Shown here in pieces: positions 9,244 through 17,961 of a stretch of DNA of 64,000 bases; position 1 is the stretch's first letter; each line of letters starts with the position of its first letter. The notes below the pieces were generated by a model, which was not told the DNA's origin, searched no databases, and saw only the letters and a list, made by a program, of their open reading frames with translations. The DNA comes from Streptomyces sp. NBC_00663 (lineage in GTDB: Bacteria > Actinomycetota > Actinomycetes > Streptomycetales > Streptomycetaceae). The stretch is from positions 8,990,001 to 9,054,000 of the forward strand of contig NZ_CP109027.1 in NCBI RefSeq assembly GCF_036226885.1. Reading direction: 5' to 3'. A program made the translations under genes and the position numbers.

Positions 9244-10473
9244 ATGGCGGACGCTGGGATCGACCACGCGGCGGTGTTCCAGGCGCTGCCCGGCATGGTG
9301 GCGGTACTGACCCCCGATCTGGTGTACGTGGACGCCAACGAGGAGTTCGTCCGCATGTCCGGCCGCAGCCGGGAACAGCTCGTCGGCCACTATCTCTTCG
9401 ACGTCTTCCCCGACAACCCCGGCGACCCGGCCGCCTCCGGCATGCGCAACCTCGCGGCCTCGCTCCAGCGCGTCCTGGCCACCGGTGAGCGCGACACCAT
9501 GGCCGTGCAGCGCTACGACGTGCACTCCCTGGAGGAGCCGGGACAGTGGGAGGAGCGTTACTGGAGCCCGATCAACGCCCCCGTGCTCGGACCCGACGGA
9601 GAGGTCGTCCTCCTGGTGCACCGGGTCGAGGAGGTCACCGAGTTCGTCCGCGACCGCGGCGGCCCCGTCGGCACCCGGGCCCGGGCGCTGGAGGCCGAAC
9701 TGTACATCCGCGCGAGGGAGTTGCAGCAGGTCAACGAACGGCTGAGAAAGGCCCACGCGCGCGAGCGCGAGGTCGCCCTGGCCCTCCAGGAGGCGATGCT
9801 CCCGGCGCCGCGCCAGGTGCGCGACCACCGGGCGGCCGTACGCTACCGGCCCGCCGTCGGCGCGCTGAACGTCTGCGGCGACTGGTACGACCTGGTGGAC
9901 CGGATCGGCGGCGACCGCATCTGTGTCGCGGTGGGCGATGTCGTCGGTCACGGACTGGCGGCGGCCTGTGTGATGGGCCAGCTGCGCAGCGCGCTGAGCG
10001 CCGCCTCCCGGGTCGCCGACGGGCCCGCGCAGGCCCTCGACGTCCTGGGCCGGTACGCGAACGTCGTCCCCGGCGCCGAGTCCGCGACGGTGGTCACCAC
10101 CTTCGTCGACTTCGACGCCCGCACCATCACCTACAGCAGCGCCGGCCATCTCCCACCGGCCCTCGTCCACGCCGACGGCCGGGTGGAGTTCCTCGACGCG
10201 GCCACCGATCCGCCGCTGGACGCCAGCCCCGACCCCGTCCCGCGCCCCGAGGCGACGGCCGGCTTCAGCGCGGGCGACACGCTGGTCCTCTACACCGACG
10301 GACTGGTGGAGCGCCGCCGCGAGGACATCGACACCGGCCTCGAACGGCTCGCGGACTCCCTGACCCGGCACCGCAAGGCCGAACCGGAACCGATGGCGGA
10401 CGCGGTGCTGCTGGAGCTGCTGCCACCGGAAGGCGCGACGGACGACACGGCGTTGATCGTCGTGCGGCTGTGA
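9244..10473 (+). CDS. PAS-domain SpoIIE phosphatase
   Basis: A 409-residue cytoplasmic protein: N-terminal PAS domain (about 5-120), a charged coiled linker (about 145-185) and a SpoIIE/PP2C phosphatase domain (about 200-408) with metal motifs CGDWYDLVD and GDVVGHGLAAACVMG and a terminal DDTALIVVRL strand. The ribosome site is GAGGCGG upstream of ATG. It is the third SpoIIE phosphatase within 8 kb but diverges from the other two in direction and is much shorter. It probably acts on an STAS-type anti-sigma antagonist encoded elsewhere. Confidence 0.9.
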   Translation: MADAGIDHAAVFQALPGMVAVLTPDLVYVDANEEFVRMSGRSREQLVGHYLFDVFPDNPGDPAASGMRNLAASLQRVLATGERDTMAVQRYDVHSLEEPGQWEERYWSPINAPVLGPDGEVVLLVHRVEEVTEFVRDRGGPVGTRARALEAELYIRARELQQVNERLRKAHAREREVALALQEAMLPAPRQVRDHRAAVRYRPAVGALNVCGDWYDLVDRIGGDRICVAVGDVVGHGLAAACVMGQLRSALSAASRVADGPAQALDVLGRYANVVPGAESATVVTTFVDFDARTITYSSAGHLPPALVHADGRVEFLDAATDPPLDASPDPVPRPEATAGFSAGDTLVLYTDGLVERRREDIDTGLERLADSLTRHRKAEPEPMADAVLLELLPPEGATDDTALIVVRL

Positions 10474-10583
10474 GACGGCGGGGCTGAGACCGACTGGGCC
10501 GGATGCAGCAGCACAAGGAGCAGGCGCCAGAGGGGGCCGAGAGGCTGGACCGCAGTCCAGCCCACCCCCCCCGGGAGCCCTTG

Positions 10584-11750
10584 ATGCCTCTGCGTTCCGC
10601 CCTGCGCGCCGCCTCCCTCGCCGCGCTCTGCGTGGCCGTACTGACCCCGGTCACCACCGCCGGCCCCGCGTCCGCCGCACCGAAGCACGGCGACGACCAC
10701 CGACTCCAGGAGCAGCTCGACCGCTTCGTCCACAGCCCCGGCGGCCCGCCCGCCGTCATCGCAGTCCTCCAGTACGGCAGGAAGACCCGCGTCCTCACCG
10801 CGGGCGCCGCAGACCTCCGCACCGGCCGCCCGCCCCGCCCCGACGACCACATGCGCATCGCCAGTACGGCGAAGGCCTTCAGCGGGGCCGTCGCCCTGAC
10901 ACTGGCCGACCGCGGCGCCCTCGACCTGGACGACACCCTGGCCCACCGACTGCCCCGACTGCCCGCCGCCTGGGGCGCGGTGACACTGCGCCAGCTGCTC
11001 CAGCACACCAGCGGGCTGCCGGACTACTCGGAGAGCACCGCGTTCCGGGACGAGATCCGCGCCGACCCACGGCACCACTTCGACTCCCGCCGCCTGCTCG
11101 ACTACGTGGCCGACAAACCGCTCCGCTTCGCACCCGGCAGCCGCTACCAGTACTCCAACTCGGACAACATCGCCGTCGCGCTGATGGCGGAGGCGGCGAC
11201 CGGGACACCGTACGAACGCCTCCTGCGCGAACTCGTCTACAGACCGCTCGGCCTCGACCGCACCAGCCTCCCGCAGGGCTACCGGATGCCGAAGCCCTAT
11301 CTGCACGGCTACGCCGTGGACCCGCCCGCCGCGCCGGAGGACGTCAGCGAGGTCCTGGGCATGTCCGGCGTGTGGGCCTCCGGAGGCATCGTCTCCACGC
11401 CGGCCGACATGACCCGCTTCGTGCGCGGCTACGTCGGCGGCGCGCTCTACGGCGGACGCATGATCCACGCCCAGCGCCGCTGGATCGAGGGCGCCTCCGA
11501 GCCCGCCGGGCCGGGCCACAACCGGGCGGGCCTCGCGCTCTTCCGGTACGACACCCGGTGCGGTGCCGTGTACGGCCACACCGGCAACACCCTCGGCTAC
11601 ACCCAACTCGTCGCGGCCAGCCCCGACGGCCGCCGCTCGCTGACGTTCTCCGCCACCACCCAGATCAACAAGGCGACGGACCCCGCCCAGGTGGAACGGA
11701 TGCGCGAGCTGGAGGAGAACCTCGTCTGCGCCCTGCTGCGGCATCCCTGA
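10584..11750 (+). CDS. Secreted serine hydrolase / D-Ala-D-Ala carboxypeptidase-like
   Basis: About 388 residues, starting at ATG 10584 after GGGAG; an earlier in-frame ATG at 10503 would add 27 non-signal residues. A Sec signal peptide (LRAASLAALCVAVLTPV, cleavage after ASA) precedes a beta-lactamase-fold domain. SxxK is STAK (genomic about 10860), YxN is YSN (YQYSNSDN), and the third box is HTG (YGHTGNTLGY). This set matches the Streptomyces R61-type DD-peptidase and related esterases, acting on cell-wall peptides or similar amides outside the cell. A 12-bp inverted repeat follows the stop. Confidence 0.88.
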   Translation: MPLRSALRAASLAALCVAVLTPVTTAGPASAAPKHGDDHRLQEQLDRFVHSPGGPPAVIAVLQYGRKTRVLTAGAADLRTGRPPRPDDHMRIASTAKAFSGAVALTLADRGALDLDDTLAHRLPRLPAAWGAVTLRQLLQHTSGLPDYSESTAFRDEIRADPRHHFDSRRLLDYVADKPLRFAPGSRYQYSNSDNIAVALMAEAATGTPYERLLRELVYRPLGLDRTSLPQGYRMPKPYLHGYAVDPPAAPEDVSEVLGMSGVWASGGIVSTPADMTRFVRGYVGGALYGGRMIHAQRRWIEGASEPAGPGHNRAGLALFRYDTRCGAVYGHTGNTLGYTQLVAASPDGRRSLTFSATTQINKATDPAQVERMRELEENLVCALLRHP

Positions 11751-11776
11751 CGGCCAGAGCAGAGCGGAGCGGAACG

Positions 11777-11812
11777 GACGGGCAGGGCGCAAAGGAACGT
11801 GCCCTGCCCGTC
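11777..11812 (+). terminator. Hairpin terminator after serine hydrolase gene
   Basis: Perfect 12-bp stem (GACGGGCAGGGC / GCCCTGCCCGTC) with a 12-nt loop, 26 bp after the hydrolase stop codon and just before the next start. No T-tract. Confidence 0.5.
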
Positions 11813-11836
11813 GCCGCTGGTCTACGGTGTGCCGTC

Positions 11837-12200
11837 GTGGACGAGACAGGCACGAGCGAGGCCAAGTTGTTCGAGCGTGAGCTCCGGCGGTCGGCCCTGG
11901 ACCTGCGCGCCCGGCTTCGCCGGCACCCCGTGCCCGGGCCGTTCTACGCGGGGGAGACCGACGACGGCCTCAACGGCCCGTACCACCTGCCCGAGCACGT
12001 GCTCTCCAGCGACCTGCGCCACGCGTCAGCCCGCCAACCCCCGTGAGGTGGCGGGTCTGGTGCAGATGGCCCGGGACGAGCCGATGGGCGGCTACGCCTG
12101 GGACGACGACCGGCACTGGACCCCGCGGGCGGTGCGCGAGTGGTGGGCCGGACGCGCACACGTCCACGCCTGGATCGAGTCCGAACTCGCGTCGCGGTGA
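11837..12200 (+). pseudogene. Small conserved gene with a one-base frameshift
   Basis: Frame 1 from GTG 11837 reads an acidic protein (VDETGTSEAKLFERELRR...) that stops at 12046. A second frame, open to 12200, continues with sensible coding text (PREVAGLVQMARDEPMGGYA, then WTPRAVREWWAGRAHVHAWI). Removing one C from the run GCCCGCC near 12029-12036 joins them into a single protein of about 120 residues (LRHASAANPREV at the joint). Both halves have GC-rich third positions, so this is either a recent frameshift mutation or a sequencing error. The family is not recognised; the text suggests a small cytoplasmic, possibly ADP-ribosylation- or regulator-like protein, but no function is assigned. Confidence 0.55.
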
Positions 12201-12248
12201 GCCCGCTCCCACCGCTGTGACGGGGTCACCCTCACGATGGCGGGTTCG

Positions 12249-13082
12249 TCACCGCTGCGTCCGGCCCGCACCGCGCGATGACGTCGTGGCCTTGCGCCCC
12301 CGTACCGCCCAGGCGCGAGCCGTCAGCGGGATCGTCCCGTCGGCCCGCGTCGGCACCCGTGCGCGCAGCGTCCGCCGCAGGTCCTCGCGGCGGTCGGGGG
12401 AGAGGGCGGCGACATGGCCGGGGGCCGGGCCCTGTCCGGACAGGAACGGGGTCCACAGGTCGTCGAAGTGGGCGAACAGGGTCGGGATCTCGATCGGCGC
12501 GACCGTGACCTCGGTCAACCCCGCCTCGCTCCACAGGGTGCGCAGTGCGGACGGTCGGCAGAGCGGGAAGCGGCGGCCCTCGTCGTGGGCGTCGGCCGAC
12601 GGGTCGACCGTGGTGGCGGCGGCCCAGAAGTGGCGCAGGAAACCCATGCCCTCGGCGTAGTCCCACACATAGGCGGCCACCACGCCGCCCGGCCGCACCC
12701 CGCGCACCGCCTCCGCCAGCGCGACGCCGGGCGCGGGCAGGAAGTTCAGCACCAGTCCGCTGACGGCCACGTCGAACACCGCGTCCCCTACCGGCAGCGC
12801 CTGGGCGTCCGCCACGGCGACACACGTCGGCGGGGGAGCGGACGCGCGGGCCGTCGCCGCGAACCCGGCGGAGCGCTCCACGCCCAGCAGGGCGCGAGGC
12901 CGGCACCGTACGGCCACCGTCGAGGTGAGCGCCCCCGACCCGCAGCCGACGTCCAGCCACCGGGCCTCGGGCGGACAGGCCAGCCACCGGACGAACTCGT
13001 CGGCGACCAGCCGGCTCCACCGGCCCATGTACCGCTCGTAGGCGTCGCCGGCGGTCCACACATCGAAACGTCGTTCGCTCAC
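12249..13082 (-). CDS. Class I SAM-dependent methyltransferase
   Basis: A 277-residue methyltransferase of the UbiE/Methyltransf_11 type. The SAM-binding motif I is WLDVGCGSGALTST (about residues 41-54), motif II surrounds VAVADAQALPVGDAVFDVAV, and a post-motif LPAPGVALAEAVRGVRPGGVV follows. The N-terminal DVWTAGDAYERYMGRWSR is common to a Streptomyces family that methylates small molecules. The substrate is unknown. It stands between a broken gene and an exporter gene, with no obvious pathway partner. Confidence 0.9.
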   Translation of the reverse strand: MSERRFDVWTAGDAYERYMGRWSRLVADEFVRWLACPPEARWLDVGCGSGALTSTVAVRCRPRALLGVERSAGFAATARASAPPPTCVAVADAQALPVGDAVFDVAVSGLVLNFLPAPGVALAEAVRGVRPGGVVAAYVWDYAEGMGFLRHFWAAATTVDPSADAHDEGRRFPLCRPSALRTLWSEAGLTEVTVAPIEIPTLFAHFDDLWTPFLSGQGPAPGHVAALSPDRREDLRRTLRARVPTRADGTIPLTARAWAVRGRKATTSSRGAGRTQR

Positions 13083-13101
13083 CCCTCCACCTTGCCCCGT
13101 T

Positions 13102-13992
13102 TCAAGGGGCGTTGCAGGCGGCCGGCACGGGCCGAGCGGCCGGACGCGCGCGTCCCGGGCGGCCGAGCGCGACCCCGAGCAGCACCAGCGGCAGCCCGCA
13201 CATCTGCCGGACGGTCAGCGCCTCGCCCGCGAGCGCCGTGCCGAGCAGCACCCCGGTCACGGGGTTGAGCAGCCCGATCAGACCGACCGTCCCCGCCGGC
13301 AGCCGCCGCAGTCCGGCGAACCACACGGTGAAGGCCAGTGCCGTGGCGACGACCGAGACATAGGCGAAGGCGAGCAGCGCCGGCGCGGACAGGGCGGGCG
13401 GCGGACCCTCCACGGCCGCGGCGACCGGCAGCAGGAACAGCGCCCCGGCGGTGAGCTGCCAGGCGGTCGAGGCGAGCACCGCGCCGCCCGCGTTCCACCG
13501 CTTGGTCAGAATGTGGCCGAAGGCCGACACCAGCATCGCCCCGCCGGACGCGAGCATCCCCGGCACGCTCACCCCGTCCGCGCCGGTGAACAGCATCAGG
13601 CAGACGCCGACGAGTCCGACGGCGGCGCCGGTCAGAGGGGCGGTGCCGGGCCGCTCGGCGACCAGGGACCAGGCGATGAGCATCATCGTCAGCGGGGACA
13701 CGGCCATGACGGTCGAGGCCACGCTCGTCGGGAGCAGTTGCGAGGCGGCGTAGACGAGGACGAAGAACACGCTCACGTTGAGCAGCCCGAGCACCGCGGA
13801 CCGCCACCACCACACACCGTGCGGCCGTCGCCGGGCCAGAGCCAGCAGCACCAGACCCGCCGGCAGCGCCCGCAGCGCGGCCCCGTACAGCGGGCGGTCC
13901 GTCGGCAGGAACTCATGGGTGACGTAGTAGGCGGTGCCCCACGCCACCGGCGCCACCGCGGTCAGCGCCACCCACCGTGCATTGGCTTCCAT
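13102..13992 (-). CDS. EamA/DMT-family transporter, MarR-controlled
   Basis: A 296-residue inner-membrane protein with ten hydrophobic segments in two EamA repeats, the family that exports metabolites and drugs. The start at 13992 (MEANARW) is chosen because the encoded protein then begins at the first helix and because TATATT lies 7 nt upstream, which places the transcript start at the ATG: a leaderless mRNA. A 22-bp palindrome covers the start codon and a second related palindrome lies just upstream, both shared with the divergent MarR gene. The repressor would thus block the transporter directly. Substrate unknown. Confidence 0.88.
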   Translation of the reverse strand: MEANARWVALTAVAPVAWGTAYYVTHEFLPTDRPLYGAALRALPAGLVLLALARRRPHGVWWWRSAVLGLLNVSVFFVLVYAASQLLPTSVASTVMAVSPLTMMLIAWSLVAERPGTAPLTGAAVGLVGVCLMLFTGADGVSVPGMLASGGAMLVSAFGHILTKRWNAGGAVLASTAWQLTAGALFLLPVAAAVEGPPPALSAPALLAFAYVSVVATALAFTVWFAGLRRLPAGTVGLIGLLNPVTGVLLGTALAGEALTVRQMCGLPLVLLGVALGRPGRARPAARPVPAACNAP

Positions 13993-14021
13993 GGAAGCCA
14001 ATATAACTTCCCGGGAAGCTA
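13981..14021. promoter_or_regulatory. Two MarR operator palindromes between marR and transporter
   Basis: Site 1 (13981-14002) is a perfect 22-bp palindrome with arms ATTGGCTTCCA and TGGAAGCCAAT, lying on the transporter start codon. Site 2 (about 14006-14021) contains the perfect 12-bp palindrome CTTCCCGGGAAG. Both share CTTCC-N2-GGAAG. The transporter -10 box (TATATT on the minus strand) lies between them. Confidence 0.75.
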
Positions 14022-14032
14022 AAGTGGGGTGC

Positions 14033-14554
14033 ATGTCTGAGAACGACCGGCAGTCGCCGGACCGCGTGGCCCGTATCCAGGCCGACTGGCGCCGCGAGCG
14101 GCCCGATCTCGACGTCGGTCCGCAGGGCGTGATCGGCCGGCTGCACCGGCTCGCCGACCGGCTCACCGAGGAACTCGTGCTCGTCTACGGCCGCTACGGC
14201 CTCGGTGAGGGGGAGTTCGACGTCCTGTGCGCCCTGCGCCGGGCCGGTGAGCCCTATGAGCGGGCGCCCGGCGAGCTCGCCGCGCACACCATGGTCACCA
14301 CCGGCGCGATGACCAAGCGGATCGACCGGCTGGAGCGGGCCGGCCTCGTCACCCGCCGCCGCTCCGCCGACGACCAGCGCGGCCGGATCGTCGCCCTCAC
14401 CGGCCCCGGCCGCGCACTGGTCGACCAGGCCTTCACCGACCACATGCGCAACGAACGCCGGCTGCTGGACCTGCTGACACCCACCGAGGCCGAGACCCTG
14501 GAGAAGCTGCTCACCACCTGGCTCTCCCGCCTCGAACCTCCGACGCCGGACTGA
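14033..14554 (+). CDS. MarR-family transcriptional regulator
   Basis: A 173-residue winged-helix regulator. The DNA-binding region spans about 60-135 (GELAAHTMVTTGAMTKRIDR as recognition helix, then LVTRRRSADDQRGRIVALT as wing with the conserved DDQRGR turn). The start at 14033 follows a GGGG-type ribosome site; upstream in-frame ATGs would run into the operators. It is divergent from an EamA exporter and very likely represses it and itself through two matching palindromes. The inducing ligand is unknown. Confidence 0.9.
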   Translation: MSENDRQSPDRVARIQADWRRERPDLDVGPQGVIGRLHRLADRLTEELVLVYGRYGLGEGEFDVLCALRRAGEPYERAPGELAAHTMVTTGAMTKRIDRLERAGLVTRRRSADDQRGRIVALTGPGRALVDQAFTDHMRNERRLLDLLTPTEAETLEKLLTTWLSRLEPPTPD

Positions 14555-14563
14555 CCGGGCCGC

Positions 14564-15535
14564 TCAGACGGTGATGACGAGCTTGCCGCGCGGATGCCCG
14601 CTCTCCAGATGCCGTACGGCGGCCACGGCGTCGTCCAGGGGGTAGGTGCGGTCGATCACCGGGACGATCGCCGCCGTCTCCGCCAGGGCCTTGAGCCTCA
14701 GGAGATCCGGTTGCCGGGTATGGGCGAAGACCGGGCGCAGGCGCTGCCCCACGAAGACGGACAGCACCAGACCGCGCACCCAGCGGTCCAGGCCGCCCAG
14801 TACCGGGCCGCCGTCCTCGCCGCCGACGAAGACGACCGTGCCGCGCGGGGCCAGGACCCGGCGCAACCGGGACAGGGAACGGTTGCCGGCGGCGTCGACG
14901 ACGAGGTCGTAGCGCACGGCGCGCGCGGTGATGTCTTCCCGGGTGTAGTCGATGACGTCGGTGGCGCCCAGCGACCCGACCAGATCGGCCGCGCCGGGAC
15001 CGCACACCCCGGTGACCTCGGCACCGTAGTGCGCGGCGAGCTGTACGGCGAAGGTGCCCACGCCGCCCGAGGCGCCGATCACCAGCACCCGCCGGCCGGG
15101 GGCCGGGCGAGCCAGGTCCAGGGCCTGGAGCGCGGTGATGCCGGATACGGGCAGGGCGGCGGCCTGCTCGAAGGACAGGCCCGTGGGCATCGCGGCGAGC
15201 TGCTCGGGCCTGGCGCGCGCGTACTCGGCGAAGGAGCCGTCGCACTGCCCGAACACCTCGTCCCCCGGCTTGAACCCGGTCACCTTCTCCCCGACCGCGG
15301 CCACCCGGCCGGCCGCGTCCCAGCCGCGCACGACATGGGCGGGGCGGCGCAGCCCCAGTTCGGGACTGAGCCGGGCGATGTAGGGCCGGCCCGTCATCAG
15401 ATGCCACACACTCGGGTCGACGCCCGCGGCCCGTACCTCCACGAGCACCTCGTCGTCGCGGGGCACGGGACGCTCGACGTCCCGCAGTTGCAGTGAATCG
15501 GTGGAGCCGTACGCGTACTGGACGATGGCCTTCAT
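14564..15535 (-). CDS. NAD(P)-dependent quinone/alcohol oxidoreductase (MDR)
   Basis: A 323-residue medium-chain dehydrogenase/reductase without the zinc-binding residues, so of the quinone-oxidoreductase type. The N-terminal GroES-like part begins MKAIVQYAYGSTDSLQLRDV; the Rossmann motif is VIGASGGVGTFAVQLA (about 145-160); SLGATDVIDYTRED follows. GGAGGA lies before the ATG. It uses NADPH to reduce quinones or enones; the physiological substrate is unknown. It converges with the marR gene (9 bp apart) and does not seem to belong to a pathway here. Confidence 0.9.
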   Translation of the reverse strand: MKAIVQYAYGSTDSLQLRDVERPVPRDDEVLVEVRAAGVDPSVWHLMTGRPYIARLSPELGLRRPAHVVRGWDAAGRVAAVGEKVTGFKPGDEVFGQCDGSFAEYARARPEQLAAMPTGLSFEQAAALPVSGITALQALDLARPAPGRRVLVIGASGGVGTFAVQLAAHYGAEVTGVCGPGAADLVGSLGATDVIDYTREDITARAVRYDLVVDAAGNRSLSRLRRVLAPRGTVVFVGGEDGGPVLGGLDRWVRGLVLSVFVGQRLRPVFAHTRQPDLLRLKALAETAAIVPVIDRTYPLDDAVAAVRHLESGHPRGKLVITV

Positions 15536-15618
15536 CGGGGCACTCCTCCGCGCCGGTTCGACGGTGTCCCTCCGGATGGTCCCGACGAACCGCGCGACTG
15601 ACCAGCCCCCACGAGGCC

Positions 15619-16341
15619 CTAACGCTGGGCGCCGCCCCTGCGGCGTACGGCGAACACGACGGCCACGGCCACGACCAGCACCACCGCGACAGCGATCCAC
15701 GCCCCGGCCGACAGACCGCCGTCGTCGTCCTGTTCGGCGTCGGCCGCCTGCGGGGTCGGCGAGGCGTCGGCCTCCTCGGTGGCCGGCGTCGCCGACACGC
15801 TCTCGGACGCGCTGGGGGACGGGCCGACCGGTGTCGCGCCCGGCGCGGCGGCCTTCAGCTCCAGCACCGGCGCCGGACTGCCCTCTTCGTGCCCGTGCCC
15901 GTCGTCGTCGCCGGACTCGCCCAGCTCGATCCAGCGGTCGACCTTGCCGTCGCCGTACGTCTGGAGCGTCTTGAACGCCAGCTCCTTCGCGTCCGGCAAC
16001 TGCCGTACGACGATGGAGTATGCGGCGTCGGCGCCCACCTTCAGCGCCGCGCCCCGCACGGCGTAGCCGTCGTCGGTCCTGCTGAACTTCCAGCCCTGGG
16101 GCCCGTCTTCGTAGGTGACGTCGGACGGGGCGATGCCCTCGGGCAGGACCACCCGGATCTGGGCGATCCCGGCGGTGGCGGACTCCGACTCGGCGGTGAA
16201 GGTGAGTTCGGCGTTCCGGGCGAGGGCCCGCGCGTCGTCCGACTCGACCTCCACATGGGCGGCGGCCGGAACGGCGGTGCACAGTACGGCGGTTGCCGCC
16301 GCGGCCACGGCGACGGTCAGACGGCGGGTGATACGGGACAT
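15619..16341 (-). CDS. YcnI-like DUF1775 copper-associated membrane protein
   Basis: A 240-residue exported protein: signal peptide (to about residue 31, ending PAAAHV), a DUF1775/YcnI domain starting with the mature N-terminal His (HVEVES), which in the family binds copper, then a Pro/Ser/Thr/Glu-rich linker and a C-terminal membrane helix (WIAVAVVLVVAVAVVFAV) with an RRRGG tail. The start is chosen by GGAG and the signal peptide. It is followed by two membrane-protein genes on the same strand; a CopC/CopD gene, the usual partner, is not present. A periplasmic copper-handling role is inferred from the family. Confidence 0.85.
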   Translation of the reverse strand: MSRITRRLTVAVAAAATAVLCTAVPAAAHVEVESDDARALARNAELTFTAESESATAGIAQIRVVLPEGIAPSDVTYEDGPQGWKFSRTDDGYAVRGAALKVGADAAYSIVVRQLPDAKELAFKTLQTYGDGKVDRWIELGESGDDDGHGHEEGSPAPVLELKAAAPGATPVGPSPSASESVSATPATEEADASPTPQAADAEQDDDGGLSAGAWIAVAVVLVVAVAVVFAVRRRGGAQR

Positions 16342-16411
16342 GGGTGTCTCCAGGCAGGGTGGTATGACGGGGCCGCCGTACGACGAATGCCGAACAGGCG
16401 TCCCGATCGGG

Positions 16412-17038
16412 TCAGGTGACGAGAACTGCCCGACCCGGCGGCGGCCCCCGCCGCACCACCGCGTACGCGAGGACGGGCCCCATGGGCGCGGTCCTCGCGT
16501 CCTCCGCCGCGGGCGGAACCGGCACACCCAGCCGCCCGGCCGGCGGCGGCCAGGTGAACAGCGCCCGCGCGGCGGCCACATGGTCCCGCACCGAGCCCAG
16601 CACCCTGCCCACACCCCGGGCCAGCGTCCAACAGGCCATGTCCGCTCGGTGCAGCAACACCGCGACGAGTACGGCGACCAGGGCGTGGGCCGCCGTCATG
16701 GCCACGGAGCCGTGCAGCGGCTCCCGCACCGGCGTGTGGCCGTGGTGGTGGACATGCGGCCCCCGCGGCGGGTGCGCGGTGAGCGTCAGCCACAGATGCA
16801 GCCCCGACTGCCCCGCCACGCTGCACACGACGACCGTGCCCACATGCCGCGGCCGGCGCACGCCGACCAGCCCCAGGCCGAAGAGCCCGGCGGCCACGGT
16901 CGCCCCCTGCGCCCACGGCACGGACTCCGCACCGAGCAGATGGTGGGCGCTCACCCCCAGCACGGCGCCGACGACGGCGAACACCGCGGCCCGCAGGACG
17001 GGCAGGGGTGCTCGGGGGTTCGCGACGTGCGGGTTCAT
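16412..17038 (-). CDS. Uncharacterised membrane protein with His-rich loop
   Basis: About 208 residues with four predicted membrane segments in two pairs, separated by a loop containing PHVHHHGHTPV, a possible metal-binding stretch. Start 17038 (MNPHV) is preferred over GTG 17059. It lies directly upstream of the YcnI-like gene on the same strand (70 bp gap), so a role in copper or another metal is plausible. The family is not recognised with certainty. Confidence 0.7.
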   Translation of the reverse strand: MNPHVANPRAPLPVLRAAVFAVVGAVLGVSAHHLLGAESVPWAQGATVAAGLFGLGLVGVRRPRHVGTVVVCSVAGQSGLHLWLTLTAHPPRGPHVHHHGHTPVREPLHGSVAMTAAHALVAVLVAVLLHRADMACWTLARGVGRVLGSVRDHVAAARALFTWPPPAGRLGVPVPPAAEDARTAPMGPVLAYAVVRRGPPPGRAVLVT

Positions 17039-17101
17039 GACCCGCTCATCCTGGCCCACGGCAGGCGCGGAGCGCAGGCCGCTCCGGAAAGATCGACGGC
17101 G

Positions 17102-17734
17102 TCAGGGGGAAACCTCCACCGCCCCTCGAGACCGTGCACGCACCCAGCCGAGCAGCACCACCGAGCACAGGGCGGCCAGCGCGCACCAGGTCGAGACGAA
17201 CTCCAGCCGCCACAGCGCCGAGCAGACCAGCGCACCCACGCCCATCAGCAGCCCCAGCACGCACAGCCGCCGATCACCCGAGAGCAGCAGCGCGCCCACG
17301 GTCGCCAGCAGATACCCGGCGACGATCAGCGGGGTGTGGGGCAGCCCGATCGCATAGCCCATGGTGTGCCCGCGGATCTCCGCCGTCACCGGCCCGGAGA
17401 CAAGGGCCTGCGCGAGTGCCGCGGCCGTCACCGCGCCGACCACCACCGGCACCGCCAGCCGGCGCCGGACCCGCGGCGCGGCAGCGCACCACACGGCCAC
17501 CGGCACGCCGAAAGCCAGCACGGGCAGCGCGATGACGGCCCACACCACGGTCGCCGCCCCGCTGCCGCCACCGGAGTTCCACACCAGCGCCTCCACGATC
17601 TGATGCGCCCCTAGCAGCAACGGAAGCCCGGCCAGCGGGACATCGCGCGGATTCCGCACCCGCGCCAGACAGGCGACACCGACCGCCGAGACCGCCGTAC
17701 CGGCCACCAGGTCGGCCGTAGCACTCCAACACAT
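17102..17734 (-). CDS. Seven-helix membrane protein, DUF6629-like
   Basis: A 210-residue integral membrane protein with about seven helices. The N-terminus MCWSATADLVAGTAV with Cys at position 2 and the GAHQIVEALVW motif in helix 2 match a small actinobacterial family annotated DUF6629. The function of the family is unknown; conserved His/Glu in helix 2 suggests a cofactor or metal. Start 17734 is chosen because upstream codons are not membrane-like. Possibly co-transcribed with the two downstream membrane/copper genes. Confidence 0.75.
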   Translation of the reverse strand: MCWSATADLVAGTAVSAVGVACLARVRNPRDVPLAGLPLLLGAHQIVEALVWNSGGGSGAATVVWAVIALPVLAFGVPVAVWCAAAPRVRRRLAVPVVVGAVTAAALAQALVSGPVTAEIRGHTMGYAIGLPHTPLIVAGYLLATVGALLLSGDRRLCVLGLLMGVGALVCSALWRLEFVSTWCALAALCSVVLLGWVRARSRGAVEVSP

Positions 17735-17961
17735 CACGCCACCCGGGGCTTTGCACCGCGGCCACCCGTCGTGACCGCCCATCACGTTACGTCCGCGCCG
17801 GCCGAGGTCCGGGAGGACACGGGAGGGGGCAGCCGTAGCGGGCGTGCGCCCGGGTCCTGATCAGAACGCGCCGGACACCCCTTAGGCTTCTGCCGTCGGT
17901 CAAACCGTCAAACAGATGTCGACCGACGAGACAACCAGGGGAGCAGGGGGGACGGGGGCCG

